DNA of 18,737 nucleotides. Origin: Erysipelotrichaceae bacterium UBA3379 (GTDB lineage Bacteria; Bacillota_I; Bacilli_A; Erysipelotrichales; Coprobacillaceae). This document shows, one piece after another, positions 1 to 7,125 of this stretch. The position numbers and the translations under genes were made by a program. A model generated the notes under the pieces. The model made no database searches, was not told where the DNA came from, and worked only from the letters and a program-made list of their open reading frames with translations. Within the stretch, counting starts at the first letter, position 1; every line of letters begins with the position of its first letter. The stretch lies in the NCBI GenBank assembly GCA_002359025.1, contig DEPZ01000016.1, positions 6,279-25,015 on the forward strand. Direction: 5' to 3'.

Positions 1-336
1 AGATGTAACTTTGTATGTCCAACATGCACATGTTTTACAATGCAAGATATTTTCTATCAAGATAATGGTAAGACTGGAGAACGTCGCCGTGTATGGGCAT
101 CTTGTATGGTAGATGGATATACAGATGTTGCTGGTGGCGGATGTTATCGTAAGAAAAATGGTGAACGTATGAGATTTAAAGTTTTACATAAAGTTTTAGA
201 TTATAAAAATCGTACAGGTGTGCATATGTGTGTAGGGTGTGGACGTTGTGATGATATATGCCCAGAATATATTTCGTTTTCAAATTGTATTAATAAATTA
301 GAAGATGCTATGAATGAGGTGAATAAATATGAATAA
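1..336 (+). CDS. asrA: Anaerobic sulfite reductase subunit A, C-terminal part (truncated by window start)
   Basis: AsrA is the iron-sulfur electron-transfer subunit of the cytoplasmic, dissimilatory-type sulfite reductase AsrABC, passing electrons towards the siroheme subunit AsrC. The open frame runs from base 1 with no start codon, so 111 C-terminal residues are visible (the family is roughly 340 residues). The first visible residues hold a cysteine group, RCNFVCPTCTCF, part of the first 4Fe-4S site. A second ferredoxin-type motif, CVGCGRCDDICP, begins near window residue 77 (about base 229). The identification rests on these motifs and on the asrB and asrC genes that follow directly. The last eight bases overlap the start of asrB, consistent with one operon and translational coupling. 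The promoter lies outside the window. Confidence 0.9.
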   Translation, partial: RCNFVCPTCTCFTMQDIFYQDNGKTGERRRVWASCMVDGYTDVAGGGCYRKKNGERMRFKVLHKVLDYKNRTGVHMCVGCGRCDDICPEYISFSNCINKLEDAMNEVNKYE

Positions 337-1123
337 TCCATATATTCCTTTTCTAAGTACAATTAAAGATGTTATTAAACATACTGATATAGAATATACT
401 TTTCGTATGTCATATGATAAAAAAGATGTAAAGCCAGGTCAATTCTTTGAAGTATCTATTCCTAAATATGGGGAAGCTCCTATTTCTGTAAGTGGTATTG
501 GTAATGACTTTATTGATTTAACGATTCGTAAAGTTGGAAAAGTAACAAATGAAATCTTTGAAAATTATATTGGGGATACTTTATTGTTAAGAGGGCCTTA
601 TGGAAATGGATTTGATGTTGAGTTATATAAGGGAAAAGAAGTTGTCGTTGTGGCAGGTGGAACAGGTTTATCTCCTGTAAGAGGTGTTGTAGAATACTTC
701 CATCATCATAAAGATGAATGTCAAAGTATGACATTGATTTGTGGGTTTAAATCACCTGATGATATCTTATTTAAAGAAGATATTAAGTCATGGAAAGAAT
801 CGATGAATGTTATTTTAACAGTAGATGAAGCTCCAGACAATTCTTCATATAATGTTGGACTTGTTACAAAATATATACCTGAGTTAGACATAAAAGATTT
901 TCATAATGCAGTGGCAGTTGTTGTCGGACCGCCTGCTATGATGAAATTCTCTACTTTAGAACTTGTTAAAATAGGTTTTTTAGAAGATAATATTTGGATT
1001 TCGCAAGAAAGAAAAATGTGTTGTGGTATTGGAAAATGTGGTCATTGTCGCATTAATGATGTTTATGTATGTGTAGATGGTCCAGTATTTAATTATGTTA
1101 AAGGGCGCACTTTCATTGATTAA
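329..1123 (+). CDS. asrB: Anaerobic sulfite reductase subunit B (FAD/NAD(P)H and 2Fe-2S subunit)
   Basis: AsrB takes electrons from a reduced pyridine nucleotide and feeds the sulfite reductase through FAD and a 2Fe-2S cluster; it belongs to the ferredoxin-NADP reductase/PyrK-like superfamily. The 264 residues are close to the family length. Visible are a flavin-binding region around GEAPISVSG (about residues 48-56), a nucleotide-binding GGTGLSPVRG loop (110-119) and a C-terminal cysteine cluster, CCGIGKCGHC (231-240) plus C248, typical of this 2Fe-2S domain. The ATG at 329 has GAGGTG at 316-321 upstream and overlaps the end of asrA by eight bases; asrC starts 12 bases after its stop. This is a clear middle gene of the asrABC operon. 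Confidence 0.95.
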   Translation: MNNPYIPFLSTIKDVIKHTDIEYTFRMSYDKKDVKPGQFFEVSIPKYGEAPISVSGIGNDFIDLTIRKVGKVTNEIFENYIGDTLLLRGPYGNGFDVELYKGKEVVVVAGGTGLSPVRGVVEYFHHHKDECQSMTLICGFKSPDDILFKEDIKSWKESMNVILTVDEAPDNSSYNVGLVTKYIPELDIKDFHNAVAVVVGPPAMMKFSTLELVKIGFLEDNIWISQERKMCCGIGKCGHCRINDVYVCVDGPVFNYVKGRTFID

Positions 1124-1135
1124 GGGGTGGTAAAG

Positions 1136-2101
1136 ATGGATATAAATACAAAAAAATTAAAAAAGAACGCGTTTCGTGTCACAAAAGTAAGAGGGATGAC
1201 AGCTTCTCGTATACGTGTGCCAGGAGGACATCTAGATGCTTCATTATTATCAAAAATACAACATATTGCTGAAGTATATGGAAATGGAACAGTCCATATA
1301 ACAAGTAGACAGGGTTTTGAGATACCTGGTATCCCATTTGAGAAAATGCCTGAAGTTAATTTAGAGTTACAACCAATTATAGAAAAGCTAGAAATTAATC
1401 AACCCAATGAGGAGGGTACAGGTTATTTGTCAAGTGGAACAAGAAATATTACTGCTTGTGTTGGTAATAGAGTTTGTCCTTTTGCATGTTATGATACAAC
1501 AGCATTTGCTAAAAAAATAGAAAAAGCTATTTTCCCACATGATTTACATTTTAAAGTTGCATTAACAGGATGCCCAAATGACTGTGCAAAAGTACGTATG
1601 CATGATTTTGGTATCATGGGTATGACAATACCTGAATTTGATCCAATGAGATGTGTCAGCTGTGGAGCATGTATAAAAGCATGTAAGAAAAAATCAGTAG
1701 AAGCATTACAACCAGTAAACTTTAGACCACAAAGAAATCATCAAAAATGTATTGGTTGTGGTGAATGTGTCACAAATTGTCCAAATATGGCTTGGACAAG
1801 AAGTCATAAGAAATATTATCGTTTAACATTATTAGGAAGAACTGGTAAGAAAAATCCACGTTTAGGTGAGGATTTTATAAAATGGGTAGATGAAGAAAGT
1901 ATAATTAAAATTATAAAGAATACATATGATTACGTACAAGAATATATTGATCCAAATGCTCCAGGGGGAAAAGAGCACATTGGATATATTGTCGATAGAA
2001 CAGGGTTTGAAGAATTTAAAAAATGGGCACTAAGAGGTGTAGAATTACCAGAATGTGCTGTTATTAATGACAACATTTATTGGAATGGCATTAAATATTA
2101 A
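1136..2101 (+). CDS. asrC: Anaerobic sulfite reductase subunit C (siroheme/4Fe-4S catalytic subunit)
   Basis: AsrC reduces sulfite to sulfide at a coupled siroheme-4Fe-4S centre. The sulfite/nitrite reductase cysteine pattern is complete: CVGNRVC (Cys108 and Cys114) and GCPNDC (Cys146 and Cys150, the last being the expected siroheme-linked ligand). Two 4Fe-4S ferredoxin motifs follow, CVSCGACIKAC (173-183) and CIGCGECVTNC (205-215), as in the AsrC/DsrA-like family. The length of 321 residues fits. I start at ATG 1136 because GGGGTGG at 1124-1130 is a well-spaced ribosome binding site; a GTG at 1127 would lie inside that site. The gene closes the asr operon. No siroheme synthesis genes are visible nearby. 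Confidence 0.94.
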   Translation: MDINTKKLKKNAFRVTKVRGMTASRIRVPGGHLDASLLSKIQHIAEVYGNGTVHITSRQGFEIPGIPFEKMPEVNLELQPIIEKLEINQPNEEGTGYLSSGTRNITACVGNRVCPFACYDTTAFAKKIEKAIFPHDLHFKVALTGCPNDCAKVRMHDFGIMGMTIPEFDPMRCVSCGACIKACKKKSVEALQPVNFRPQRNHQKCIGCGECVTNCPNMAWTRSHKKYYRLTLLGRTGKKNPRLGEDFIKWVDEESIIKIIKNTYDYVQEYIDPNAPGGKEHIGYIVDRTGFEEFKKWALRGVELPECAVINDNIYWNGIKY

Positions 2102-2217
2102 TCAAATATCTTGTATATTCATAAGATATATGTTAATATAGTTAGCGTAAACTAACGAAAGAACTTATAGAGTCACAAAAACACATCATTTACATCAAAG
2201 TCTTTATAAGTTATTAA

Positions 2218-2242
2218 GAACATAGACATATGTTCTTTTTTT
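2218..2242 (+). terminator. Rho-independent terminator after asrC or after a small RNA
   Basis: The 7-bp perfect stem GAACATA (2218-2224) / TATGTTC (2229-2235) has a GACA loop and is followed by seven T (2236-2242). It lies 117 bases after the asrC stop, so the transcript would carry a structured 3' UTR, unless the terminator belongs to an independent RNA. Confidence 0.75.
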
Positions 2243-2375
2243 ATATGAAAGTTTCCATAATAATGAAGTTGGTAATTATAATGAGTAAAAAATGTAGATA
2301 ATTAGTCAAATAATTGATTAAATTTAGTCAAATACTGAATTTTTAATGAAATGAGTTATTTGTTATTGATAAAGA

Positions 2376-2384
2376 TGTTATAAT
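2376..2384 (+). promoter_or_regulatory. Extended -10 promoter element for the 2438 gene
   Basis: TGTTATAAT is a full extended -10 box (TGn plus TATAAT at 2379-2384), about 40 bases before the AAGGAGG ribosome binding site at 2424-2430. No good -35 box is visible at 16-18 bases, which is usual for extended -10 promoters. Confidence 0.6.
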
Positions 2385-2437
2385 ATGGATAGTTGTATAT
2401 AAAAGATGTTTTACAATATAACTAAGGAGGGAATATG

Positions 2438-3013
2438 ATGGATTTGAATTATGAAAAAGTTTATGAAGAGATTTTAAATGAAGTAAAGCCTTATGTAAGA
2501 AATGAGTTACAAGAGAGTATTTATAGTTTATTTAAAGACACAGCACCATGTAGACCTATTCTATTAATCATGATTGATACCTTTAATTTAATCTTTAAAG
2601 ACTTTCATACAGATTATGTAACCAATATACCTCATGATATATTGATGCATGCTATGATTGTCTATTATTTAGAAAATAAGTATAACCATCAGTGTTCACT
2701 GTATGATATAGATTATAGAACACATACAATAAGTTTATCACCACATAAAGATCTATTTGTAAAGATTGTCTCTACTAAGCAATTGAATCAAACGATTAAA
2801 CGACTTCAATATGATAATGGAGAACATGTCTATATTATCAATCTCTTGAAAAATGAATCTTATAGAGATTTTGGTGAAAATTATCAAGGACATATTATTC
2901 CATTTGATGAATTGATTAAAAATGCTTTAGATACAGATACAATGTTACAGCATTTTCAATTCTATAATCATTTAGATGTTTGTATAAAAAAGGGTTATAT
3001 CAATATTGCTTAA
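2438..3013 (+). CDS. Uncharacterised cytoplasmic protein of 191 residues
   Basis: I do not recognise this protein. It has no signal peptide and no clear membrane span; the most hydrophobic stretch (about residues 40-55, including PILLIMIDTFNLIF) looks like a buried helix. A central segment, residues 70-90, contains HAMIVYYLENKY, and the C-terminal half mixes short strands and helices. The sequence is acidic at the N-terminus and has no catalytic signature I can name. Two ATG codons lie in tandem (2435 and 2438); the perfect AAGGAGG at 2424-2430 is seven bases from ATG 2438 and only four from 2435, so I prefer 2438. It appears monocistronic, with its own extended -10 box and a separate promoter for queT downstream. 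It is real by its ribosome binding site, codon use and length. Confidence 0.8.
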   Translation: MDLNYEKVYEEILNEVKPYVRNELQESIYSLFKDTAPCRPILLIMIDTFNLIFKDFHTDYVTNIPHDILMHAMIVYYLENKYNHQCSLYDIDYRTHTISLSPHKDLFVKIVSTKQLNQTIKRLQYDNGEHVYIINLLKNESYRDFGENYQGHIIPFDELIKNALDTDTMLQHFQFYNHLDVCIKKGYINIA

Positions 3014-3043
3014 GTTGGACTTTGATAGAATAGTTATATTTTA

Positions 3044-3071
3044 TTGGACAAAATTTTAAATTTATGATAAT
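3044..3071 (+). promoter_or_regulatory. Probable queT promoter
   Basis: TTGGAC (3044-3049), a 16-base spacer and GATAAT (3066-3071) would start transcription near 3078, only a few bases before the preQ1 aptamer at 3081. That placement is expected for a riboswitch leader and supports the call, although both boxes depart from consensus. Confidence 0.5.
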
Positions 3072-3080
3072 GTAAATAAG

Positions 3081-3120
3081 AACTAGTTCGAAAGTCAACC
3101 TAGTATAAAAAACTAAGGAT
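3081..3120 (+). promoter_or_regulatory. preQ1-I riboswitch aptamer
   Basis: The stretch has the architecture of the small preQ1 class I aptamer. Stem P1 is ACTAG (3082-3086) with CTAGT (3100-3104), the loop ends in AGTCAACC (3093-3100), and an A-rich tail ATAAAAAACTAAGG follows (3105-3118), almost identical to the tail of the Bacillus subtilis queC aptamer as I remember it. Loop AGT can pair with tail ACT to form the pseudoknot, leaving the loop C after AGT to recognise preQ1. It stands directly in front of a queuosine-precursor transporter gene, which is the expected target. Confidence 0.9.
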
Positions 3121-3129
3121 AAGATAATT

Positions 3130-3150
3130 AGATGGGTTCACCATCTTTTT
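3130..3150 (+). terminator. Riboswitch-linked intrinsic terminator in the queT leader
   Basis: AGATGG (3130-3135), loop GTTCA and CCATCT (3141-3146) form a short stem followed by a T-rich tail (3146-3157). Lying between the preQ1 aptamer and queT, it is the likely expression platform: ligand binding should favour termination, giving an OFF switch. I do not see an unambiguous antiterminator partner, so the mechanism is inferred. Confidence 0.7.
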
Positions 3151-3191
3151 ATTTTATTGGGCTTCTAACTGTTTTTTAGAGGAGGAGAAAG

Positions 3192-3656
3192 ATGAAATTA
3201 AAAAATTTATTAGTGAATGCAATGATTGCATGTTTGTATGTTGTTTTCACATTGGCTATCTCGCCATTATCTTATGGTGGTGTGCAAATGAGGTTTTCAG
3301 AAATCATGGTATTTCTCGCTTTCTATAATAGAAAGTATATTCCAGGATTGGTGATTGGGTGTTTTCTCTCAAATATACCTTCGCCAATTGGGATTATGGA
3401 TATGATATTTGGAACAATATCAACATTACTTGTATGTTTTGCAATGAATTATCTTAAAAACAGATATGTTGCAGGTATTGCAGGAGGCGTTATTACAGGA
3501 ATTATTATTGGTTTAGAATTACATTTTGTATTAGATTTACCATTAATTATTAATGTATTACAAGTTTTTGCTGGTGAAGCAGTTGTTCTTGTTGTGGGAG
3601 CTGTTTTATTTGGTATACTTGAAAAGAATAAAAGATTTTCTGAGTTAATCTTATAG
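3192..3656 (+). CDS. queT: QueT-family queuosine precursor transporter, ECF S component
   Basis: QueT is the small membrane substrate-binding (S) component of an energy-coupling-factor transporter and is thought to take up preQ1 or related queuosine precursors for tRNA modification. The 154 residues are nearly all hydrophobic, with about five or six membrane spans. The family look is clear in the N-terminal half: residues 25-40 hold SPLSYGGVQMRFSE, followed by AFYNRKYIPGLVIGCFLSN (about 44-62). AGGAGG at 3180-3185 is six bases before the ATG. The preQ1 riboswitch and terminator directly upstream agree independently with the assignment. The shared ECF energising module (EcfA/A'/T) is not here, as is usual for group II S components. 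Confidence 0.92.
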   Translation: MKLKNLLVNAMIACLYVVFTLAISPLSYGGVQMRFSEIMVFLAFYNRKYIPGLVIGCFLSNIPSPIGIMDMIFGTISTLLVCFAMNYLKNRYVAGIAGGVITGIIIGLELHFVLDLPLIINVLQVFAGEAVVLVVGAVLFGILEKNKRFSELIL

Positions 3657-3675
3657 TTTATGAAAAAGTCATAAA
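3657..3675. repeat. Perfect 7-bp inverted repeat between queT and the AI-2E permease gene
   Basis: TTTATGA (3657-3663) and TCATAAA (3669-3675) surround AAAAG and start one base after the queT stop codon. There is no T tail on the plus strand, so it is not a convincing terminator; it could be an operator or an RNA-processing hairpin for the gene at 3709. Confidence 0.4.
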
Positions 3676-3708
3676 AACTTGATATACTATAAGTAAGGAT
3701 GTGATGAT

Positions 3709-4848
3709 ATGAAATCAACGGATAAGATTAGAGATCTCACTTTAAAGAATGCGATTATTATTGTAACTTACATAGCATTGCTTGTATTAGGGTTGAAGTA
3801 TTTTGGGAATATTATGAATTTTTTAGGAAAACTTGTTTCTATAATACAGCCATTTATTATTGGATTTATATTGGCCTTTGTTTTTAATATTCCTATGAAA
3901 TTCTTTATAAAGAAATTAAATATTAAAAATGAAAGAAAGAAAAAGATTGTTGCAGCAATCATGTCAGTGACATTAATCTTGTTATTGGTATTTCTATTAA
4001 TTATGGTTGTTGTTCCACAAGTGGTACAAAATGTTTCGACTTTAATAGATAACTTGCCTACAACATTAAGTACTGCTGAATCATGGTTAAATATTATCTT
4101 AGAGAAGATCAATGCATCTACAGATATTATTTCTAAATTAGAAGAATTCCAAATGAATTTAGGAAAAACAATTATTTCTTCATTATCAACTTGGGTACCT
4201 GGTATTGCTTCTGGAGTCACTCATGTAACGACAGGCATTATTAATTTATTCATGGGATTTGTGATGTCTATTTATATGTTGTTTTCTAAAGATACATTGA
4301 TGAGACAAGTCAGAAAGTTATCAAAAGCTATATTTAATGAAGATCAATATCGTCATGCTTTAGAAGTTGTTCATTTGACTTCTACGACTTTTGAAAACTT
4401 TTTAGCTGGACAGATTACTGAATCAGTGATTATAGGTGTATTATGCTATATTGGTTGTACAATCTTAGATATACCTTATGCATCTATTGCTGCTGTAGTT
4501 ATTGGTTTTACAAATATTATTCCTTATTTTGGACCTATTATTGGAGCATGTATATCATGTGTATTGATATTATTTGTATCACCTATAAAAGCGATTATCT
4601 TTTTGATATTTAGTACATTATTACAACAATTTGAATCTAATTTGATTTATCCTCATGTTGTAGGAGGATCAGTGGGATTATCTGCTTTATGGGTGTTATT
4701 TGCAGTTAGTGCAGGTGGAGGATTGTTTGGTATACCTGGTATGATATTTGGGTTACCAACGTTCTCTGTATTATATGAATTAGTAAAAAGATGGACAAAT
4801 CATAGATTAAAAGAAAAAGAGAAAAGAAAAATACAAGAGTCTATATAA
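3709..4848 (+). CDS. AI-2E family transporter (permease)
   Basis: A polytopic membrane protein of 379 residues belonging to the AI-2E transporter family (PF01594; TqsA/YtvI/PerM-like). The family name comes from a proposed role in autoinducer-2 export, but many members do other jobs, including ion exchange and sporulation-related functions, so the substrate is unknown. Typical features are two N-terminal spans (about 15-60), a further span at 75-105, a long extracytoplasmic segment (about 105-170), and the C-terminal membrane bundle containing the family-typical IPYFGPIIGACISC and GGSVGLSALWVLFAV. The C-terminus is basic (KRWTNHRLKEKEKRK). AAGGAT at 3695-3700 sits eight bases before the ATG. 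It starts 52 bases after queT and may be cotranscribed; a long terminator follows. Confidence 0.9.
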   Translation: MKSTDKIRDLTLKNAIIIVTYIALLVLGLKYFGNIMNFLGKLVSIIQPFIIGFILAFVFNIPMKFFIKKLNIKNERKKKIVAAIMSVTLILLLVFLLIMVVVPQVVQNVSTLIDNLPTTLSTAESWLNIILEKINASTDIISKLEEFQMNLGKTIISSLSTWVPGIASGVTHVTTGIINLFMGFVMSIYMLFSKDTLMRQVRKLSKAIFNEDQYRHALEVVHLTSTTFENFLAGQITESVIIGVLCYIGCTILDIPYASIAAVVIGFTNIIPYFGPIIGACISCVLILFVSPIKAIIFLIFSTLLQQFESNLIYPHVVGGSVGLSALWVLFAVSAGGGLFGIPGMIFGLPTFSVLYELVKRWTNHRLKEKEKRKIQESI

Positions 4849-4852
4849 AATG

Positions 4853-4890
4853 AGAGGGAAGTGGCTATTATACAGTCATTTCCCTCTATT
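4853..4890 (+). terminator. Long-stem terminator after the AI-2E permease gene
   Basis: AGAGGGAAGTGGCT (4853-4866) pairs with AGTCATTTCCCTCT (4874-4887) over 14 bp with two G-U pairs and a 7-base loop. The tail (ATTTATAT) is only moderately U-rich. Confidence 0.8.
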
Positions 4891-4925
4891 TATATAATTA
4901 TAAGCAATGATTAGGTAGTCATGTA

Positions 4926-4955
4926 TTGTATTTTAGAGTATGATATATTTATAAA
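4926..4955 (+). promoter_or_regulatory. Possible promoter for the 32-aa ORF
   Basis: TTGTAT (4926-4931), an 18-base spacer and TATAAA (4950-4955) would start transcription near 4962, just before the ribosome binding site AGAGGT at 4968-4973. The -35 box is weak. Confidence 0.35.
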
Positions 4956-4979
4956 GTACAGAGGAGTAGAGGTATTATT

Positions 4980-5078
4980 ATGAAAAAGCATGTTAAGATT
5001 ATTATTGTTATAGCATGTATACTAGGAGTTTTGTTTTTGATATTTAAGAATTCTGGATTAGGGATATTAATAGCTTAG
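4980..5078 (+). CDS. Small hydrophobic ORF, 32 residues (putative membrane peptide)
   Basis: The reading frame ATG 4980 to TAG 5076-5078 encodes a short peptide with a basic N-terminus (MKKHVK) followed by one hydrophobic run (residues 7-22, IIIVIACILGVLFLIF), then KNSGLGILIA. This is the layout of a single-span small membrane protein. AGAGGT at 4968-4973 is about six bases from the ATG, and a plausible promoter lies upstream, beyond the permease terminator. I cannot name a family and no function is claimed. Against it, short AT-rich ORFs like this arise by chance, and I cannot test conservation. For it, the ribosome binding site, charge pattern and isolated position agree. Confidence 0.45.
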   Translation: MKKHVKIIIVIACILGVLFLIFKNSGLGILIA

Positions 5079-5095
5079 GAGTTTATCAATATAAT

Positions 5096-5122
5096 AAAAA
5101 TCACCGGAATTTCTTCCGGTGA
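5096..5122 (-). terminator. Terminator of the aminopeptidase P gene
   Basis: A 9-bp perfect stem, TCACCGGAA (5101-5109) / TTCCGGTGA (5114-5122), encloses a TTTC loop. The A-run at 5096-5100 gives the U tail when read on the minus strand; the other side (AAAATAAC) has no T tail, so it acts mainly for the minus-strand gene. Confidence 0.85.
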
Positions 5123-5167
5123 AAATAACAAATGTTTATCTACTTGGAAAGATGAGATTATTTTATA

Positions 5168-6922
5168 TTAAATAGATCTTGTATAATGTTCTAGCCAAGT
5201 TTTTTCTTCTTGTGTTAAGTATGGGGAAACTTTATCATAAACAAGTTTATGGTATTGGTTTAACCATTCTTTTTCTTTATATGTGAGTAAATTGATATCA
5301 ATCGCATCTAAATCAATAGGTGCATATGTTAATGGTTCAAAGTGTAAGAATTGTCCATATTGATTTTCTGTCCCTTCTACACATAATAATTCATTTTCAA
5401 TACGAATACCATATTGTCCTTCTAAATAGATTCCTGGTTCATCAGTCACATTCATACCAGCTTCAATAATAGTATCTTCTCCTGGTGTTCTCTTTCTAGG
5501 ACGAATTCCATGAGGACCTTCATGGACGTTTAAGAAATGTCCAACCCCATGACCAGTTCCACATTGATAGTCAATATCTTCACTCCACATTGGTTGTCTA
5601 GCAAGAATATCTAAATTGATACCTGTACAACCATATAAGAATGATGCATGTTGTAATGCTAACATACCTTGTAAAACCATTGTATAGTGTTTTCTTTGAA
5701 TATCTGTGATATTTCCTAAAGCATAAGTACGCGTAATATCTGTTGTTCCATCTAAATATTGCCCACCACTATCTATAAGAAGTAAACCATCACCAGATAC
5801 AACTGAATGATTCTCTTTAGTCGCATGATAATGCATTAATGCTGCATTTTCATTAAATGCACAGATTGTATCAAAACTTGGTTCAATAAATAGATCTTGT
5901 TGTTGTCTAAATTCTAAAACTTTATCAGAAATACTGATTTCATTCATATCAATATGACCATAGTTATTTTTTAACCAATACATAAATTTAGTCATTGCAA
6001 TACCATCTTTTAAATGAGCATGTTTAGAGTTTTCTATTTCTACTTCATTTTTGATAGCTTTGAATGCTTGCGATGGATTCATGCCATCTACAATTTCACA
6101 AGTCAGTAAGTTAAATAACGCATAATTTAATTGAGATGCATGACATAAAACTCTTCCTTGTAATGTTTTGACATCTTCATAAATATCATCATAATCTTTA
6201 ATAACTACATTTTCTTTTGCATAGGCATCAATCATCTCTTGATCATATGTTCCTTGTTGAAGATATAAATAAGATTGATCTAAAGTTATTAATGCAAAAG
6301 CCAATGCTGTTGGAGAACATGGAATATCACTTCCACGGATATTGAAAGTCCATGCAATATCATCTAATGGAGTTATAATATGAGATGTACAATTATTTTC
6401 TTTCATGTATTCTTGAATAATTTCAATTTTTTCATGAGTAGATGAGCCATGATATTTTATATCATAGATATAAGCTTTTTCATGAGAACGTTCTGGTCTA
6501 TCAGTCCAAAACTCATCTAATAAGTCTACACATTCTATATCATAATTCACATCAAGTTTACTCTCTAAATCTAATACGAACTGTGTATTCATTGTTTGAC
6601 CATCAAAAGCAATAAGACTTCCATCTTTTACATCTTGAGATAGAAACTCAATGAGTGTAGGTACACCTTTTTGTCCCATTTTCATGAGTTCAATACCATC
6701 TTCTAATTGTTTTGCAGCTTGAATAAAATATCTACCGTCAGTCCATAAATAAGCTGCATCTTGTTTAACTAAAAGTGTTCCAGCACTTCCATTAAATCCA
6801 CTTAAATAAGCACGTGATTGATAATATTCTCCTACCACTTCTGATTGATGATCATCATCAGTAGGAACAATATAATAATCAATGTTTTTTCTTTTTAATA
6901 ATTCTTGAAATTCTTTTATCAT
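5168..6922 (-). CDS. Xaa-Pro aminopeptidase (aminopeptidase P, M24B family)
   Basis: A cytoplasmic metallopeptidase that removes the N-terminal residue from peptides whose second residue is proline. The 584 residues match the long, three-part aminopeptidase P form: two creatinase-like N-terminal domains (about 1-300), the pita-bread M24 catalytic domain (about 305-520) and a C-terminal M24C tail. All five metal ligands are visible: D384 (DSGG), D395 (TTDITRT), H458 (GTGHGVGH), E495 (DEPGIY) and E509 (IRIENE). The start is set at ATG 6922, preceded by AAGGTG (6929-6934) six bases away; an in-frame ATG at 6949 has no such site. A terminator at 5096-5122 ends the transcript, and it looks monocistronic. 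Confidence 0.95.
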   Translation of the reverse strand: MIKEFQELLKRKNIDYYIVPTDDDHQSEVVGEYYQSRAYLSGFNGSAGTLLVKQDAAYLWTDGRYFIQAAKQLEDGIELMKMGQKGVPTLIEFLSQDVKDGSLIAFDGQTMNTQFVLDLESKLDVNYDIECVDLLDEFWTDRPERSHEKAYIYDIKYHGSSTHEKIEIIQEYMKENNCTSHIITPLDDIAWTFNIRGSDIPCSPTALAFALITLDQSYLYLQQGTYDQEMIDAYAKENVVIKDYDDIYEDVKTLQGRVLCHASQLNYALFNLLTCEIVDGMNPSQAFKAIKNEVEIENSKHAHLKDGIAMTKFMYWLKNNYGHIDMNEISISDKVLEFRQQQDLFIEPSFDTICAFNENAALMHYHATKENHSVVSGDGLLLIDSGGQYLDGTTDITRTYALGNITDIQRKHYTMVLQGMLALQHASFLYGCTGINLDILARQPMWSEDIDYQCGTGHGVGHFLNVHEGPHGIRPRKRTPGEDTIIEAGMNVTDEPGIYLEGQYGIRIENELLCVEGTENQYGQFLHFEPLTYAPIDLDAIDINLLTYKEKEWLNQYHKLVYDKVSPYLTQEEKTWLEHYTRSI

Positions 6923-7082
6923 TTTTATCACCTTATAATACTTTAACATATTTTTATAGAAATGATAAGAATATAGATGAATTATCTTATAAATATAGTC
7001 ATTATTTATAGATTTCGTGTATTAATATCAATTATTAAGTTTAATCATAAAGAAATCATTTATCAATAATCATGTATATCTT

Positions 7083-7111
7083 TTGATAAATATTTGATAT
7101 AAGGGTATAAT
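7083..7111 (+). promoter_or_regulatory. Near-consensus sigma-A promoter for the interrupted small gene
   Basis: TTGATA (7083-7088), a 17-base spacer and TATAAT (7106-7111) form the best promoter in the window. Transcription should begin near 7118, only about 8-11 bases before the ATG codons at 7126/7129, so the message would be almost leaderless. A 9-bp inverted repeat, ATTTATCAA (7058-7066) / TTGATAAAT (7083-7091), covers the -35 box and could be an operator. Confidence 0.75.
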
Positions 7112-7125
7112 GTATCGGGGATGAA

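Larger units (their letters stand above)
2102..2434. other. Gene-free stretch of 333 bases with several hairpins
   Basis: No coding region is supported here. Reading on the plus strand there are four inverted repeats in a row: ATATCTT/AAGATAT (2106-2112 and 2123-2129), GTTAG/CTAAC (2141-2145 and 2152-2156), AACTTATAGAG paired with CTTTATAAGTT through one G-U (2162-2172 and 2202-2212), and a terminator (2218-2242). The last 190 bases hold only the promoter of the next gene. This may be the asr 3' UTR or a small separate RNA. Confidence 0.6.

Noticed and set aside
510..734. Minus-strand ORF inside asrB
   Set aside because: It lies wholly within a certain gene, has no ribosome binding site and no recognisable protein features. 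The same applies to the other antisense frames over queT (3449-3718), the AI-2E permease (3768-4220), pepF (8025-8264 and 9255-9521), the EIIB-like gene (10547-10909), the acetyltransferase (10953-11165 and 11402-11641) and rdgB (13278-13466).
6988..7010. AT-only inverted repeat TATAAATA/TATTTATA upstream of the aminopeptidase gene
   Set aside because: It is made solely of A and T in an AT-rich gap, so it is likely to occur by chance; there is no G/C anchor or neighbouring signal.
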